Assembly (NCBI GenBank): GCA_040220855.1
Contig: JAVJVZ010000031.1
Location: forward strand, 21,120 to 85,119
DNA: 64,000 bases
Source of the DNA: JACKNG01 sp040220855
GTDB taxonomy: Bacteria; Pseudomonadota; Gammaproteobacteria; Ga0077536
Direction of reading: 5' to 3'
The position numbers were made by a program, and so were the translations under genes. Shown here one piece after another: positions 8,777-16,646 of this stretch. Each line of letters starts with the position of its first letter. Within the stretch, counting starts at the first letter, position 1. Under the pieces are notes generated by a model, which was not told the origin of the DNA, ran no database searches, and worked only from the letters and a program-made list of their open reading frames with translations.

Positions 8777-9841
8777 TCAGGGCAGGCGACGCAGTGCGAG
8801 CACGGCCGCGGTCAGCACCACGACACCGGGCAGCAACGCGGTTGCCGCCGGATTGAGGTCGAGGATCAGCGTGAGCTGGCTCGTGATCTGCTCGAACAGG
8901 TAGAAGGCGATCCCGACGCCGGCGCCGATCGTTGCGCGCAGCCCGGTGGAGCGCGCGCGCGCCGAGGCAAGCACCAGCGGCACACCGAGCAGCATCATGC
9001 CGAGCAGGGTCAGCGGCAGGCTGACCTGGTGCCAGAAGCGTGCCTGCTGCTCACGGGTATCGAGGCCGGCGCCGCGCGTCTCGCGCAGGTAGCGCCACAG
9101 GTCTGCCGGTGACAGTGCATAGGCCGGGGCGATCAGGGTGGCCATCTGCTCGGGCGACAGGAAGCTCGTCCAACGCGTGCGCGTTAGGTGACGATGAAGG
9201 ATGCGTCGTTCTTCGAGTACGCGTTCCTCGACGTCGTAGAGCAGCCACTCGTCGGAGCTGACGACATCGGCACGCGCAGCACGCAACACGTGCCGCAGGC
9301 GATCGTCTGCATCGAGTTCGTAGATCTCGATGTCGCGTGGAATGCGGCCGAACTCGACGCTGCCGACGCGCAACAGGTGGCGATCGCGGCGACTCCAGAA
9401 GCGCGCGTCGCCGACCGCGGCCTGCTCGAAGGTGCGCGCGCGGAAATCCTGCGCCTTGCGTTCCGCCGCCGGCGTGACGACGAACTGCAACAGCACGACG
9501 ACGAGTGCGAGCAGCGCAGCGAGCATCGCCTGTACGCGCATGAGCTGCCAGCTCGAGACGCCGGCGGCGCGTATCGCGGTCAGTTCACTGCTGTTGGCCA
9601 GTACGCCGAGGCCGAGCACCGAGCCGAGCAGCGCCGTTACCGGCATGAGGTCGAGCACACGCGCCGGCAGCGTGAGGATCACCACCGAGATTGCATCAGC
9701 GACGGTAAAGGACCCGCTGCCGACGTCCTCGAGGGTTTCGGTCAGGGCGAGAAAGCTGAACAACGTGAGCAGCAACGCGAGCACGATGGCAGCAGCACGG
9801 GCGAAATGCAGCGCGAGGTAGCGTACGAGGATCGCGTTCAT
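8777..9841 (-). CDS. lptG: LptG-like permease (YjgP/YjgQ family)
   Basis: Inner-membrane protein of 354 residues with the LptF/LptG layout: three N-terminal membrane helices, a periplasmic beta-jellyroll of about 170 residues, then three C-terminal helices. Family signatures include LGLGVLANSSELTAIRAAG near residues 79-97 and LLGVPLVLASARARSTGL near the second helix bundle. In E. coli, LptF and LptG form the transmembrane core that lifts LPS out of the inner membrane, powered by LptB. The ATG at 9841 overlaps the stop of the lptF-like gene (ATGA), so the two are coupled. The pair is not beside pepA, its usual gammaproteobacterial neighbour, but inside a sphingolipid locus, which raises the possibility of a paralogue with another lipid cargo. 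Confidence 0.85.
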   Translation of the reverse strand: MNAILVRYLALHFARAAAIVLALLLTLFSFLALTETLEDVGSGSFTVADAISVVILTLPARVLDLMPVTALLGSVLGLGVLANSSELTAIRAAGVSSWQLMRVQAMLAALLALVVVLLQFVVTPAAERKAQDFRARTFEQAAVGDARFWSRRDRHLLRVGSVEFGRIPRDIEIYELDADDRLRHVLRAARADVVSSDEWLLYDVEERVLEERRILHRHLTRTRWTSFLSPEQMATLIAPAYALSPADLWRYLRETRGAGLDTREQQARFWHQVSLPLTLLGMMLLGVPLVLASARARSTGLRATIGAGVGIAFYLFEQITSQLTLILDLNPAATALLPGVVVLTAAVLALRRLP

Positions 9842-10890
9842 GTGAAACGTCTGCGCTGCATCAACCAGGCGATACCGAGCGCGACGCCGAGCAGCAGGGG
9901 CGCCCACCAGAGCGAGGTCAGCGTGCCCTGTTCGACCCAGGTGCGTGCGACGCCGAGCAGGTTGTAGTAGACGGCGTAGACGGCGACCGCGAGCGGCAGG
10001 CGAGCGAAACGGTTACGGCGCGGGCGGTAGTCGGTGAGCATCAAGGCGACCAGCGTCAGGAGCAGGCTCGACACCGGTGTCGATAGTCGCCACTGCAACT
10101 CGGCGCGCTCCGCGGCGCGAGGGGCATCGAGCAATGCCGCGCTGGCCGCCGCCTTGCGGTGGTACTCGTTCTCGACCGTGCGTTGCGCCGGCACGGTCAG
10201 CGTGAGCGCTGCGAAGCGGCCATAGAAATCGGGCGTGTCGGCACCCGACTTGTGCACACTGGCATCATCGAGTTCGAGGCGATGGCGGCTCGGCGTGGCG
10301 AACGCCTGCAGGCGTGCGCGCGGCGCGGTGATGATCTCGACGCCATCTTTCCCGGTCGTGCGAATGAATACGCCGCTCAACGCGCGCCCGCCGTCACGGA
10401 TGTCCTCGGCGTATACCGTGCGCCCGCTGCCGGCGTAGAAGTAGAAGCGCTGTGACTTGATGCGATCGAGTTCCGAGGCCGCTTCGGCACGGCTCTTCAG
10501 CGTGTACATCGCGGTGTATGCCCAGGGCCGCACATTCAGCGAGAGCGCGGCAACCACCGCGGCGAGCAGTGCCCCGCAGGCAATCAACGGGCGATGGATG
10601 CGCGCCGCTCGCGCGCCGCTCGCGCGCAGCGCGGTGAGCTCGCTGTGCTGGTTGAGTCGGCCCAGTCCCACCACCAGGCCGAAATAGAAGCCCAGCGGCA
10701 GCAGCACCTCGAGCGCGATGATGCACTTGTACAGCGTCAGTTCGGCGACTTCCGCGGCGCTCAGCAGGCCGCCGGCTGCGTCATTGAGGAAGCGGGTCAG
10801 GCTGTAGGCGAGAAAGACGGTGGTCAGTATGATGGCGACGGCAGCGAAGCTCGCGCCGATTTCGCGGATCAGGTAACGGTCAATCAGCAC
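9838..10890 (-). CDS. lptF: LptF-like permease (YjgP/YjgQ family)
   Basis: Permease of 350 residues, partner of the LptG-like protein. It begins IDRYLIREIGASF after a GTG start at 10890, matching the usual LptF N-terminus. It has three N-terminal helices, the signature GLGRLNQHSELTALRASG near 72-89, a periplasmic domain, and a C-terminal bundle opening AELQWRLSTPVSSLLLTLVA and continuing YNLLGVARTWVEQG, all typical of LptF. An upstream TTG at 10935 would add an atypical 15-residue basic extension. It faces an LptA-like gene divergently, so LptA, F and G components are clustered while LptB, C, D and E are not in the window. Cargo (LPS or sphingolipid) cannot be read from the sequence. Confidence 0.86.
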   Translation of the reverse strand: MLIDRYLIREIGASFAAVAIILTTVFLAYSLTRFLNDAAGGLLSAAEVAELTLYKCIIALEVLLPLGFYFGLVVGLGRLNQHSELTALRASGARAARIHRPLIACGALLAAVVAALSLNVRPWAYTAMYTLKSRAEAASELDRIKSQRFYFYAGSGRTVYAEDIRDGGRALSGVFIRTTGKDGVEIITAPRARLQAFATPSRHRLELDDASVHKSGADTPDFYGRFAALTLTVPAQRTVENEYHRKAAASAALLDAPRAAERAELQWRLSTPVSSLLLTLVALMLTDYRPRRNRFARLPLAVAVYAVYYNLLGVARTWVEQGTLTSLWWAPLLLGVALGIAWLMQRRRFT

Positions 10891-10891
10891 G

Positions 10892-11449
10892 ATGATGGAT
10901 TTCGTTCGCAGAGCGCGACGGGCAGGCCGGTCCAATGGCTATGATGGGCAGCGCCCGCGGGTGCTGCAAGCCTGCGTGGCGGTCGCGCTCGCGGCAGTGG
11001 CACGCGCGCCCGGCCTGCTCGCGGACGACCAGCCGCCCCTGGTGCCGCTGGACGACATGGTGTTCGTGCGCGCAGACAGCGCGGTGCAGTCGCTCAGCGG
11101 CGATCGCGTCGATGCGGCCGGCAACCTGCTGCTGCGCAGCGCGGCATGGACCATCCATGCCGACAGCGCGATCATCGAGGGGCCGCTCGCCGATCCGCTG
11201 CACATCGACGTGGCCGGGTCGCCGGCGCGCATCGTCTACCAGGAAGGCACCGGCGACGATCCCGTCGAGGGCTACAGCGAGCGACTGCGTTTCGAGCCGC
11301 GCGACGAGATCGTGGAACTGGAGGGGAGTGCGCGCATCCAGCGCGAGGGCCGCTCGATCAGCAGTGACAGCATTCGCTACCTGCTCGGCCAGGAAACCTT
11401 CAGCGCGGGCCGGCGTGGCCGCGTCAAGGTCGTGACGACGCCGGACTGA
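10892..11449 (+). CDS. LptA/OstA-like periplasmic lipid-bridge protein
   Basis: Product of up to 185 residues. From about residue 56 on it reads as repeated short beta strands of the OstA/LptA type, with IHADSAIIEGPL and VELEGSARIQREGRSISSD as the clearest segments, ending in FSAGRRGRVKV. LptA proteins polymerise into the periplasmic bridge that carries LPS to LptD. A hydrophobic stretch at residues 24-40 would be the signal peptide. The start is uncertain: ATG 10892 leaves a long basic leader and only one base from the divergent lptF start, whereas GTG 10961 begins right at the hydrophobic stretch and leaves 70 bases for promoters. Its location opposite lptFG-like genes supports a joint transport role. 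Confidence 0.72.
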   Translation: MMDFVRRARRAGRSNGYDGQRPRVLQACVAVALAAVARAPGLLADDQPPLVPLDDMVFVRADSAVQSLSGDRVDAAGNLLLRSAAWTIHADSAIIEGPLADPLHIDVAGSPARIVYQEGTGDDPVEGYSERLRFEPRDEIVELEGSARIQREGRSISSDSIRYLLGQETFSAGRRGRVKVVTTPD

Positions 11450-11485
11450 TCGCGTCGACGGGCGCTCAGGCGCGGCAACCAGGGC

Positions 11486-11926
11486 TCAGCGCCCGACCTC
11501 GGGCCAGGCCTCGAGCAGGTCGAGACGGATGGCATCGAACACCGTCTCCGAGGGCGCGGCATGCTCGCCGAGATGGGGTGGGCCCGGCCAGCCGGCATCC
11601 TGGAATGCGCACTCGCGGTAGTTGCGCGCGCTCGCATAGCGCGGCAACACGTGAAAATGCACGTGCGGATCGACCATCATGAGCATGAGGTAATTGATCT
11701 TGTCGTAGGCGAAAGCCTGCGAAAGCGTCGACTCGATGTCGCGCGTGACGCGGGATAATTCGGTTACCGCCGCCACCGGCAGATCGCCGAAGGCCTCGGC
11801 CTCGTCGCGCGCCGCGAGGATCAGCGCACCGAGGGTGGCCTGCTGCGGACGCAACAGTACCACCCAGTGCTCGTATTCACTGACCAGGGTGGCCGGGTAG
11901 CCGAACTTCTCGATCGTCGCGTTCAT
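11486..11926 (-). CDS. HIT-family nucleotide hydrolase/transferase
   Basis: Histidine-triad protein of 146 residues; the motif HVHFHV in VDPHVHFHVLPRY holds the catalytic histidine. HIT proteins hydrolyse or transfer nucleoside monophosphate groups through a histidine-NMP intermediate. It starts at ATG 11926, 13 bases after the stop of the LicC-like NTP-transferase gene, so the two are very probably co-transcribed. A role in recycling or editing the nucleotide-activated head group is plausible but only inferred. It converges with the LptA-like gene, leaving 36 bases between them. Confidence 0.85.
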   Translation of the reverse strand: MNATIEKFGYPATLVSEYEHWVVLLRPQQATLGALILAARDEAEAFGDLPVAAVTELSRVTRDIESTLSQAFAYDKINYLMLMMVDPHVHFHVLPRYASARNYRECAFQDAGWPGPPHLGEHAAPSETVFDAIRLDLLEAWPEVGR

Positions 11927-11939
11927 CCACGTGCCACGC

Positions 11940-12698
11940 TCACGCGCCCGCCGAGGCCGCGGCCGGTGCCGTCGTCTGCCACGCGGCGACCAGCCGCGCG
12001 GCGCGCTCGAGGTCGCGGTGATCGTCGATTTCGCCCCAGCTGAGGCCATCGATCGGACAGGTGGTGACCACCGCCTCGGCGGCAAGTGCGTCGATTGCCG
12101 ACAGGTACCACTGCTTGAGGCCGCTGCCGTGACGCATCATGAACTCGACCTGCTCGCGGAAGCGGGCGCCACCGCGGGCGTCGAAGTGCATCATGCCGAT
12201 CGATTCGCCGTTGACCGTGGCACGATCGAGTTGCTTGCCGACACGCCGCAGCAGCCCCTCCGCAACGACTACCTTCATGTCGTCGTCGTCATAGCTCGCC
12301 TTGCTGTCGGTGACCAGCGTGATCGGCGCGCGGCCGCGTGCGCCGAGCAGGCGTTCGAGGATGGCGGCCTCGAACAGCGTATCGCCGTTAATGATGACGA
12401 AGTCGCCTTCCATCTCGTGGCGCGCCACCCAGCAGGTGCCGAGGTTGTCGCAGCTCGCGTAGAAGGGGTTGTAGAGCGTGCGCGTCGGCACGCCACGCTC
12501 GGCGGCCGCGATGCGCTCGATGTGCTCCGCGCCAAAGCCGGTCACCACCACGACCTCGTCGACCGCGGTGCGTGCGATCTCGTGCAGCTGCCACTCGAGC
12601 ACGCGGCGCGGCCCGATTGGCAACGCCGCCTTCGGGGTGCTCTCGGTCAACGGCAGCAGGCGCCGCCCTTGGCCGGCGCTCAGGATGATCACTTTCAT
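11940..12698 (-). CDS. NTP-transferase, LicC/cytidylyltransferase-like
   Basis: Nucleotidyltransferase of 252 residues. The N-terminus carries the sugar/alcohol-phosphate NTP-transferase signature SAGQGRRLLPLTESTPKAAL at residues 7-26 with the catalytic Arg and Lys, and INGDTLF near 107 supplies a metal-binding Asp. This shape is shared by phosphocholine cytidylyltransferase (LicC), inositol-1-phosphate cytidylyltransferases and glucose-1-phosphate enzymes. Caulobacter is reported to use a phosphoglycerate cytidylyltransferase (CpgD) for its ceramide head group, so this gene and the MobA-like one nearby are the two candidates to make the CDP-activated donor for the CDP-alcohol transferase. 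It is followed by the HIT gene and preceded by the hydroxylase gene with an 87-base gap. Confidence 0.8.
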   Translation of the reverse strand: MKVIILSAGQGRRLLPLTESTPKAALPIGPRRVLEWQLHEIARTAVDEVVVVTGFGAEHIERIAAAERGVPTRTLYNPFYASCDNLGTCWVARHEMEGDFVIINGDTLFEAAILERLLGARGRAPITLVTDSKASYDDDDMKVVVAEGLLRRVGKQLDRATVNGESIGMMHFDARGGARFREQVEFMMRHGSGLKQWYLSAIDALAAEAVVTTCPIDGLSWGEIDDHRDLERAARLVAAWQTTAPAAASAGA

Positions 12699-12785
12699 GT
12701 CGGGGGGTTCCGCGGGATGTGGCCGGGTGCGGCCGGCGCGCGCGACTTTAACATAATCGTCATGCGCGCTTCGAGCGACGCGGAT

Positions 12786-13547
12786 TCAGGCGCGGGCGCG
12801 TGCACCGACACGACGATTCCACTCGGCCAGGTTGCGCAAGGGGTCCTTGACGTAGTGGGTCGCCTGCATGAGACGCAGGATAGCGCCATTGAAGCGGCTA
12901 CCGAGTGCGTCCATGGGGCGATCGACATCGATGAACAGCACTGCGCGGTACTCGTCGGTATCGTTGCGTACCTCGTGCTCGTAGGTGTCGTCGAACAGCA
13001 GGCAGTCACCCTCGCGCCACAGGCAGATGCGGTCGTCCACGCGCAACCAGCACTGCTCGCGTGCGGCAGGCACGCGCAGGCCGAGATGGCAGCGCACCAG
13101 GGCACGGGTGGGGCCGCGGTGTGGCGGGATGTGATAACCGGGCGCAAGAATCGAGAACCAGGCGTTCTGCAGTCCGGGCAGGGCAGCCAGCGTGGCGGCG
13201 GTGTCGGGGCACGCGGCGCAGTTGTCCGGAACCTGCTGGCCGAAGATATAGAGCGCGTAGGTCTTCCAGTTGTCGCCGCGCGAGATACGTGCCTGGTCGG
13301 GCGATATCTGGTGGAAAGCCGGGATGTCGTCCGGGTGCGTCCAGACCTGGTCGAACTCGGCGCGAATGGCCGGCCAGGCGGCTTCCAGCCGGGGTACCCA
13401 GTCGAAGGTCGCGTTCTCGAGTACCGGCGTGGTCGGGATCAGCGAGTGACGCGCCTGGAACTCGGCGATGGTACGCAGGAAGCGCTTACCGGCGCGATGT
13501 ACGGCTGCACGCCGCCAGCGTTTCAGGGAGGAGAGTTCGAGAGCCAT
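12786..13547 (-). CDS. aspartyl/asparaginyl beta-hydroxylase family (LpxO-like) dioxygenase
   Basis: Fe(II)/2-oxoglutarate dioxygenase of 253 residues. Characteristic segments are RGDNWKTYALYIFG at 90-103, ILAPGYHIPPHRGPTRALVR around iron ligand H143, and DDTYEHEVRNDTDEYRAVLF with ligand H191 and the 2-oxoglutarate-binding R201. LpxO-type members hydroxylate lipid A acyl chains and others hydroxylate ornithine-lipid acyl groups. Here the likely substrate is an acyl chain or base of the sphingolipid, inferred from position. ATG 13547 is chosen over one at 13586 because AGGA lies a suitable distance upstream. No membrane helix is obvious. Confidence 0.83.
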   Translation of the reverse strand: MALELSSLKRWRRAAVHRAGKRFLRTIAEFQARHSLIPTTPVLENATFDWVPRLEAAWPAIRAEFDQVWTHPDDIPAFHQISPDQARISRGDNWKTYALYIFGQQVPDNCAACPDTAATLAALPGLQNAWFSILAPGYHIPPHRGPTRALVRCHLGLRVPAAREQCWLRVDDRICLWREGDCLLFDDTYEHEVRNDTDEYRAVLFIDVDRPMDALGSRFNGAILRLMQATHYVKDPLRNLAEWNRRVGARARA

Positions 13548-13636
13548 CGGTGACAGTCCTGCGTGGGGCCGGGGCATGGTCGCCATGCCATGGCAGCGTC
13601 AATTATGGTGCATGCTGCCGTCCGCACGCGGCGTGC

Positions 13637-14443
13637 TCAGGCGTGCGCCCGTGCGCGCAGGATGCGCTCGGCGAGCGCGCGGTCGTCGATGCTGTCGACA
13701 TCGACCGCGGCGCACGGGTCGTCCAGCATGACGTGCCCGACGGTCGCCCCGGCGCGGCGCGACACTTCCTCGAACGCGGCCGCGCAGCCGAGACGCCGGC
13801 CAAGGTAGCGCAGCATTACGCCGATACCGAGGTAGCGCGCGATTCGCCACGGGTGCTTGCGCTCGCGCTCCACCGCGCGCCAGAACTCGAGCACGGCAGC
13901 CGCGCGTGGCGTACGCAGCAGGAACAGGTTGCTGCCGCAGCGCGCGCCATCGCTGAACTGCAGCAGCGTCCGGCGCGACTCCGGCCAGGCGGCATGCACG
14001 CGCTCCCAGCTGACCAGGCCGGTGACGAGATCGGCATCCACGGCGTCGGCCTGCGTGCAGAAGTCGTCGACCAGTCGCGGTGTCAGCAGCGCGTGGTCAC
14101 CACTGGTGAGGAGCACCGGTCCTGCTGCACCCAGTTGCGCAAAAGCGGCGCGGGCACTCGCCGCCGGTCCCGTGGCCGGCGCCATCCAGGTGAAGTCGCC
14201 GGGGGCGAGCAGCATGGTGACGACGGCGCTGCGTTCACGCACTTCGGCACGCGGGCCGACCAGCACACCGCCGGATATCGCGGAGCTCCCGCGCAACGCC
14301 GCCAACACGTGCTCGAGGCAGGTGCGCCCGGCGACCGGGGCGAGCACGCCGGCGTCGATGTGGAGGGCGCGGGCGAGCGCGTTGCCGCCGGGACGCTCGC
14401 CGGCGAGCACGATGGCCTGCAGCCGCTGGTGTTCTTGGTTCAC
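13637..14443 (-). CDS. MobA-like NTP-transferase domain protein
   Basis: About 268 residues with a MobA/GlmU-type nucleotidyltransferase fold: QAIVLAGERPGG at the N-terminus in place of the usual LAGGxGTRM loop, PVAGRTCLEHVLAAL as the substrate-side helix, and LTSGDHALLTP as the metal-binding turn. It is the second such enzyme in the locus, so it may activate a different head-group precursor or be the phosphoglycerate-type cytidylyltransferase itself. The GTG at 14443 is the best start near the fold but has a weak ribosome binding site; a reading up to 14527 adds unstructured residues. It lies between the ceramide-synthase candidate and the hydroxylase on the same strand. Confidence 0.68.
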   Translation of the reverse strand: MNQEHQRLQAIVLAGERPGGNALARALHIDAGVLAPVAGRTCLEHVLAALRGSSAISGGVLVGPRAEVRERSAVVTMLLAPGDFTWMAPATGPAASARAAFAQLGAAGPVLLTSGDHALLTPRLVDDFCTQADAVDADLVTGLVSWERVHAAWPESRRTLLQFSDGARCGSNLFLLRTPRAAAVLEFWRAVERERKHPWRIARYLGIGVMLRYLGRRLGCAAAFEEVSRRAGATVGHVMLDDPCAAVDVDSIDDRALAERILRARAHA

Positions 14444-14587
14444 GGTAAGGTCTGCGCGCACGTTGTGACGCCGAGCATCCTCACGCCAGGTATGGCCGGG
14501 GCAGTGCGGCCGGCAGCGCCGGAGCACGGCTGCGCCGGTGTCGAGCGCTGTCGTCCAGCTGCACGGTGTGGCGCGCTCCTCACCGAT

Positions 14588-15733
14588 TCAGGCGAGCGCC
14601 TTTTCATAGACGCGATAGCGCTTGGACTCACGTCCACCGAGCGCCCGGATAATGCTCTTCATCGCTTCGTTGGTCTCGAGTATCCAGGACATCTCGACTT
14701 CGACCAGCCCTTTGCGCAGACCGGGTTCACGCAGCGCTTCGACCACCGACAGTGCGAGCCCGGGACCGAGGCGCGTATGGTGGAAACGGCGTCGCACGCC
14801 CATCAGCGGAATACGCGCCGTACGCGGGTAGCCGAGCTTGAGACGCCCGAGCAGCTTGAGCCAGCCGAACGGCAGCAGGCGGCCGTCGAGATCGGCGATC
14901 GCCTCGTTGACGTTGGGCAGCAGTACGATGAAGGCGACCGGTTCGCCCTCGAGCTCGGCAATCTGGATGAAGTCGGGCGGAATGATCATCAGCATCTCGC
15001 GCCCAATGGTACGGAACTCCTCCGCGGTGAACGGTACGAAACCCCAGTTCCCGGACCACGCGTCGTTGAAGATGTCGCGCAGGGTTTCGAGGTCCGCGTC
15101 ACGCCGTTTGCGATCGAGTGGGCGCATGCGCACCGTGCGGCGCAGCCGCTCCGACAGCGTCGCCATCACCGGCGGCGGCTGGAAGGCGGCGCTGATCAGG
15201 TAGGCGAACATGTCGACCGCCTTGGCGTAGCCGAGGTGCTCGAGCGACGCGCCGTACCAGGGCCGGGCGTGCGTCATCATGAAGTAGGGCGGGGTGTCGA
15301 AACCCTCGACCAGCAGCCCGACTTCCTGGTTGATGTTGAACCCGAACGGCCCGCGCGCGCGGCGTATACCGCGCTCGCGCAACCAGCCCTCGGCACAGTC
15401 GAACAGGGCCGCGAAGACCTCGGCGTCGTCGATGGCGTCGACGAAACCGAAGAAGCCGGTGGCGTCGGCATAGCGCTCGAGGTGGAGGCGATCGATCTGC
15501 GCGGTGATGCGGCCGACCGGCAGGCCATTCCGGTAGGCGACCCAGCCGTTCCACTCGAGGTGGGCGAACACGGGTTGCTTGGGCGCCAGCGCCTCCTTGC
15601 GCTCGAACGCGAGCGGCGGCACCCAGGCTGGATCGCCGGCGAAGCACGTCCAGGGTACGCGCAGAAAATCGTGCAGCGTGCGGCGGTCGCCGAGCGGGCG
15701 CAGTTCGAGGCTGCCGGAAGCGGATGCGGTCAT
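14588..15733 (-). CDS. GNAT-family N-acyltransferase, candidate bacterial ceramide synthase
   Basis: Cytosolic-looking protein of 381 residues. It opens with LRPLGDRRTLHDFLRVPW, continues with HLEWNGWVAYRNGLPVGRI and ATGFFGFVDAIDDAEVFAAL, then GPFGFNINQEVGLLVEGFDT, and closes with VEVEMSWILETNEAMKSII. These match a family of long GNAT-fold proteins that includes Caulobacter bCerS (CC_1154/CCNA_01212), which N-acylates the sphingoid base. There too the gene lies several genes away from spt in the same cluster. The family also contains members outside sphingolipid clusters, so the assignment rests on family plus context. It heads the leftward run of hydroxylase, NTP-transferase and HIT genes. 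The start ATG is at 15733. Confidence 0.72.
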   Translation of the reverse strand: MTASASGSLELRPLGDRRTLHDFLRVPWTCFAGDPAWVPPLAFERKEALAPKQPVFAHLEWNGWVAYRNGLPVGRITAQIDRLHLERYADATGFFGFVDAIDDAEVFAALFDCAEGWLRERGIRRARGPFGFNINQEVGLLVEGFDTPPYFMMTHARPWYGASLEHLGYAKAVDMFAYLISAAFQPPPVMATLSERLRRTVRMRPLDRKRRDADLETLRDIFNDAWSGNWGFVPFTAEEFRTIGREMLMIIPPDFIQIAELEGEPVAFIVLLPNVNEAIADLDGRLLPFGWLKLLGRLKLGYPRTARIPLMGVRRRFHHTRLGPGLALSVVEALREPGLRKGLVEVEMSWILETNEAMKSIIRALGGRESKRYRVYEKALA

Positions 15734-15871
15734 CGGGACCCGTCGGTCGGCGCGTCTACCGGGGGACGCGGAGGCGGCATGTTAGCCAAGTCGTCCGGAC
15801 GAGGGAACCTCCGCCGCGGCACCGCGGGCGTGCTTTATACTGCGGCCCTCACACAGCTCGAGGGGAGCGTC

Positions 15872-16318
15872 ATGAAAGGGAAAGTTGCGCAGGAGTACGT
15901 GCAGATTCAGGATCTCGAGTGGCAGCCGTTTCCGGAGGCCCTGTCCGACGGCGGCATCCGCTGGAAACTCCTGCACGTCTCGCCCGAGATGGGGGCATGG
16001 ACGGCAATCTTCGATTGCCCGGCAGGGTCGTCCTTTGCGCGCCACGTCCACGTCGGACCGGGTGAATACCTGTTGACGCGCGGCAAGATGGAAGTGCGCG
16101 GCGGCGTCGACGAAGGCGGGGCCACGGCGCTCGCGCTCGGCTACGGCTACGAGTCGTGCAACGCGCGGCACGACAAGACCTACTTCCCCGTCGACAGCGA
16201 GTTCTACATGACCTTTCTCGGTCCGCTGCAGTTCATCGAAGATGATGGGCGGCCGATCGCGGTGGTCGGCTGGGAACAGGCGCAGGACCTGTGGGCACAA
16301 CAGACGGGCGCTGCGTGA
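15872..16318 (+). CDS. cupin-domain protein (ChrR-like)
   Basis: Protein of 148 residues forming one cupin barrel. Metal-ligand positions are visible as RHVHVGPGEYLLTRGKMEVR, with two His and one Glu spaced as in cupin motif 1. ChrR anti-sigma factors have such a C-terminal cupin, and dihydroxyacetophenone dioxygenases are another relative. The zinc-binding anti-sigma domain of ChrR is absent and no ECF sigma gene is adjacent, so an enzyme or sensor role is open. The ATG at 15872 follows GAGGGGAGCG, and a TATACT box lies at 15836-15841 without a clear -35. It is divergent from the ceramide-synthase candidate. Confidence 0.7.
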   Translation: MKGKVAQEYVQIQDLEWQPFPEALSDGGIRWKLLHVSPEMGAWTAIFDCPAGSSFARHVHVGPGEYLLTRGKMEVRGGVDEGGATALALGYGYESCNARHDKTYFPVDSEFYMTFLGPLQFIEDDGRPIAVVGWEQAQDLWAQQTGAA

Positions 16319-16518
16319 GCGACGCAGCGTCGCCTTGTCGGTGCGTCGCGGTTGCGTGGTGACTGCGACGCGCAGCCGGGAATGTGTCGTGCCCGGGGCG
16401 TGCGTCACCGTGATACGTAGCGCGGCAACTGCGGTAGGCGTCAGCGGGGCGCCGACGGTAGCAGCAGCACGGTCGCGAATCAGCGTTCGGCGGCTGCCCC
16501 GTCCGCCAGGGGAGCGGG

Positions 16519-16605
<87 letters not shown>

Positions 16606-16617
16606 AGGAAGGCGCGC

Positions 16618-16646
16618 AATCTACCGATTCCCTCTGAGCGAGTCAA
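16618..16646 (-). promoter_or_regulatory. sigma-70 promoter for tRNA-Leu, overlapping the rnr start codon
   Basis: On the minus strand TTGACT (16646-16641) and TAGATT (16623-16618) are separated by exactly 17 bases. The stretch before the tRNA is GC-rich, as expected for a stringently controlled tRNA promoter. The first base of the rnr ATG (16646) is the last base of the -35 box read on the other strand, so polymerase on the tRNA promoter sits over the rnr start. Confidence 0.65.

Noticed and set aside
11931..13553. Plus-strand open frame of 540 codons over the NTP-transferase and hydroxylase genes
   Set aside because: Both opposite-strand proteins have complete catalytic motifs; this frame has none.
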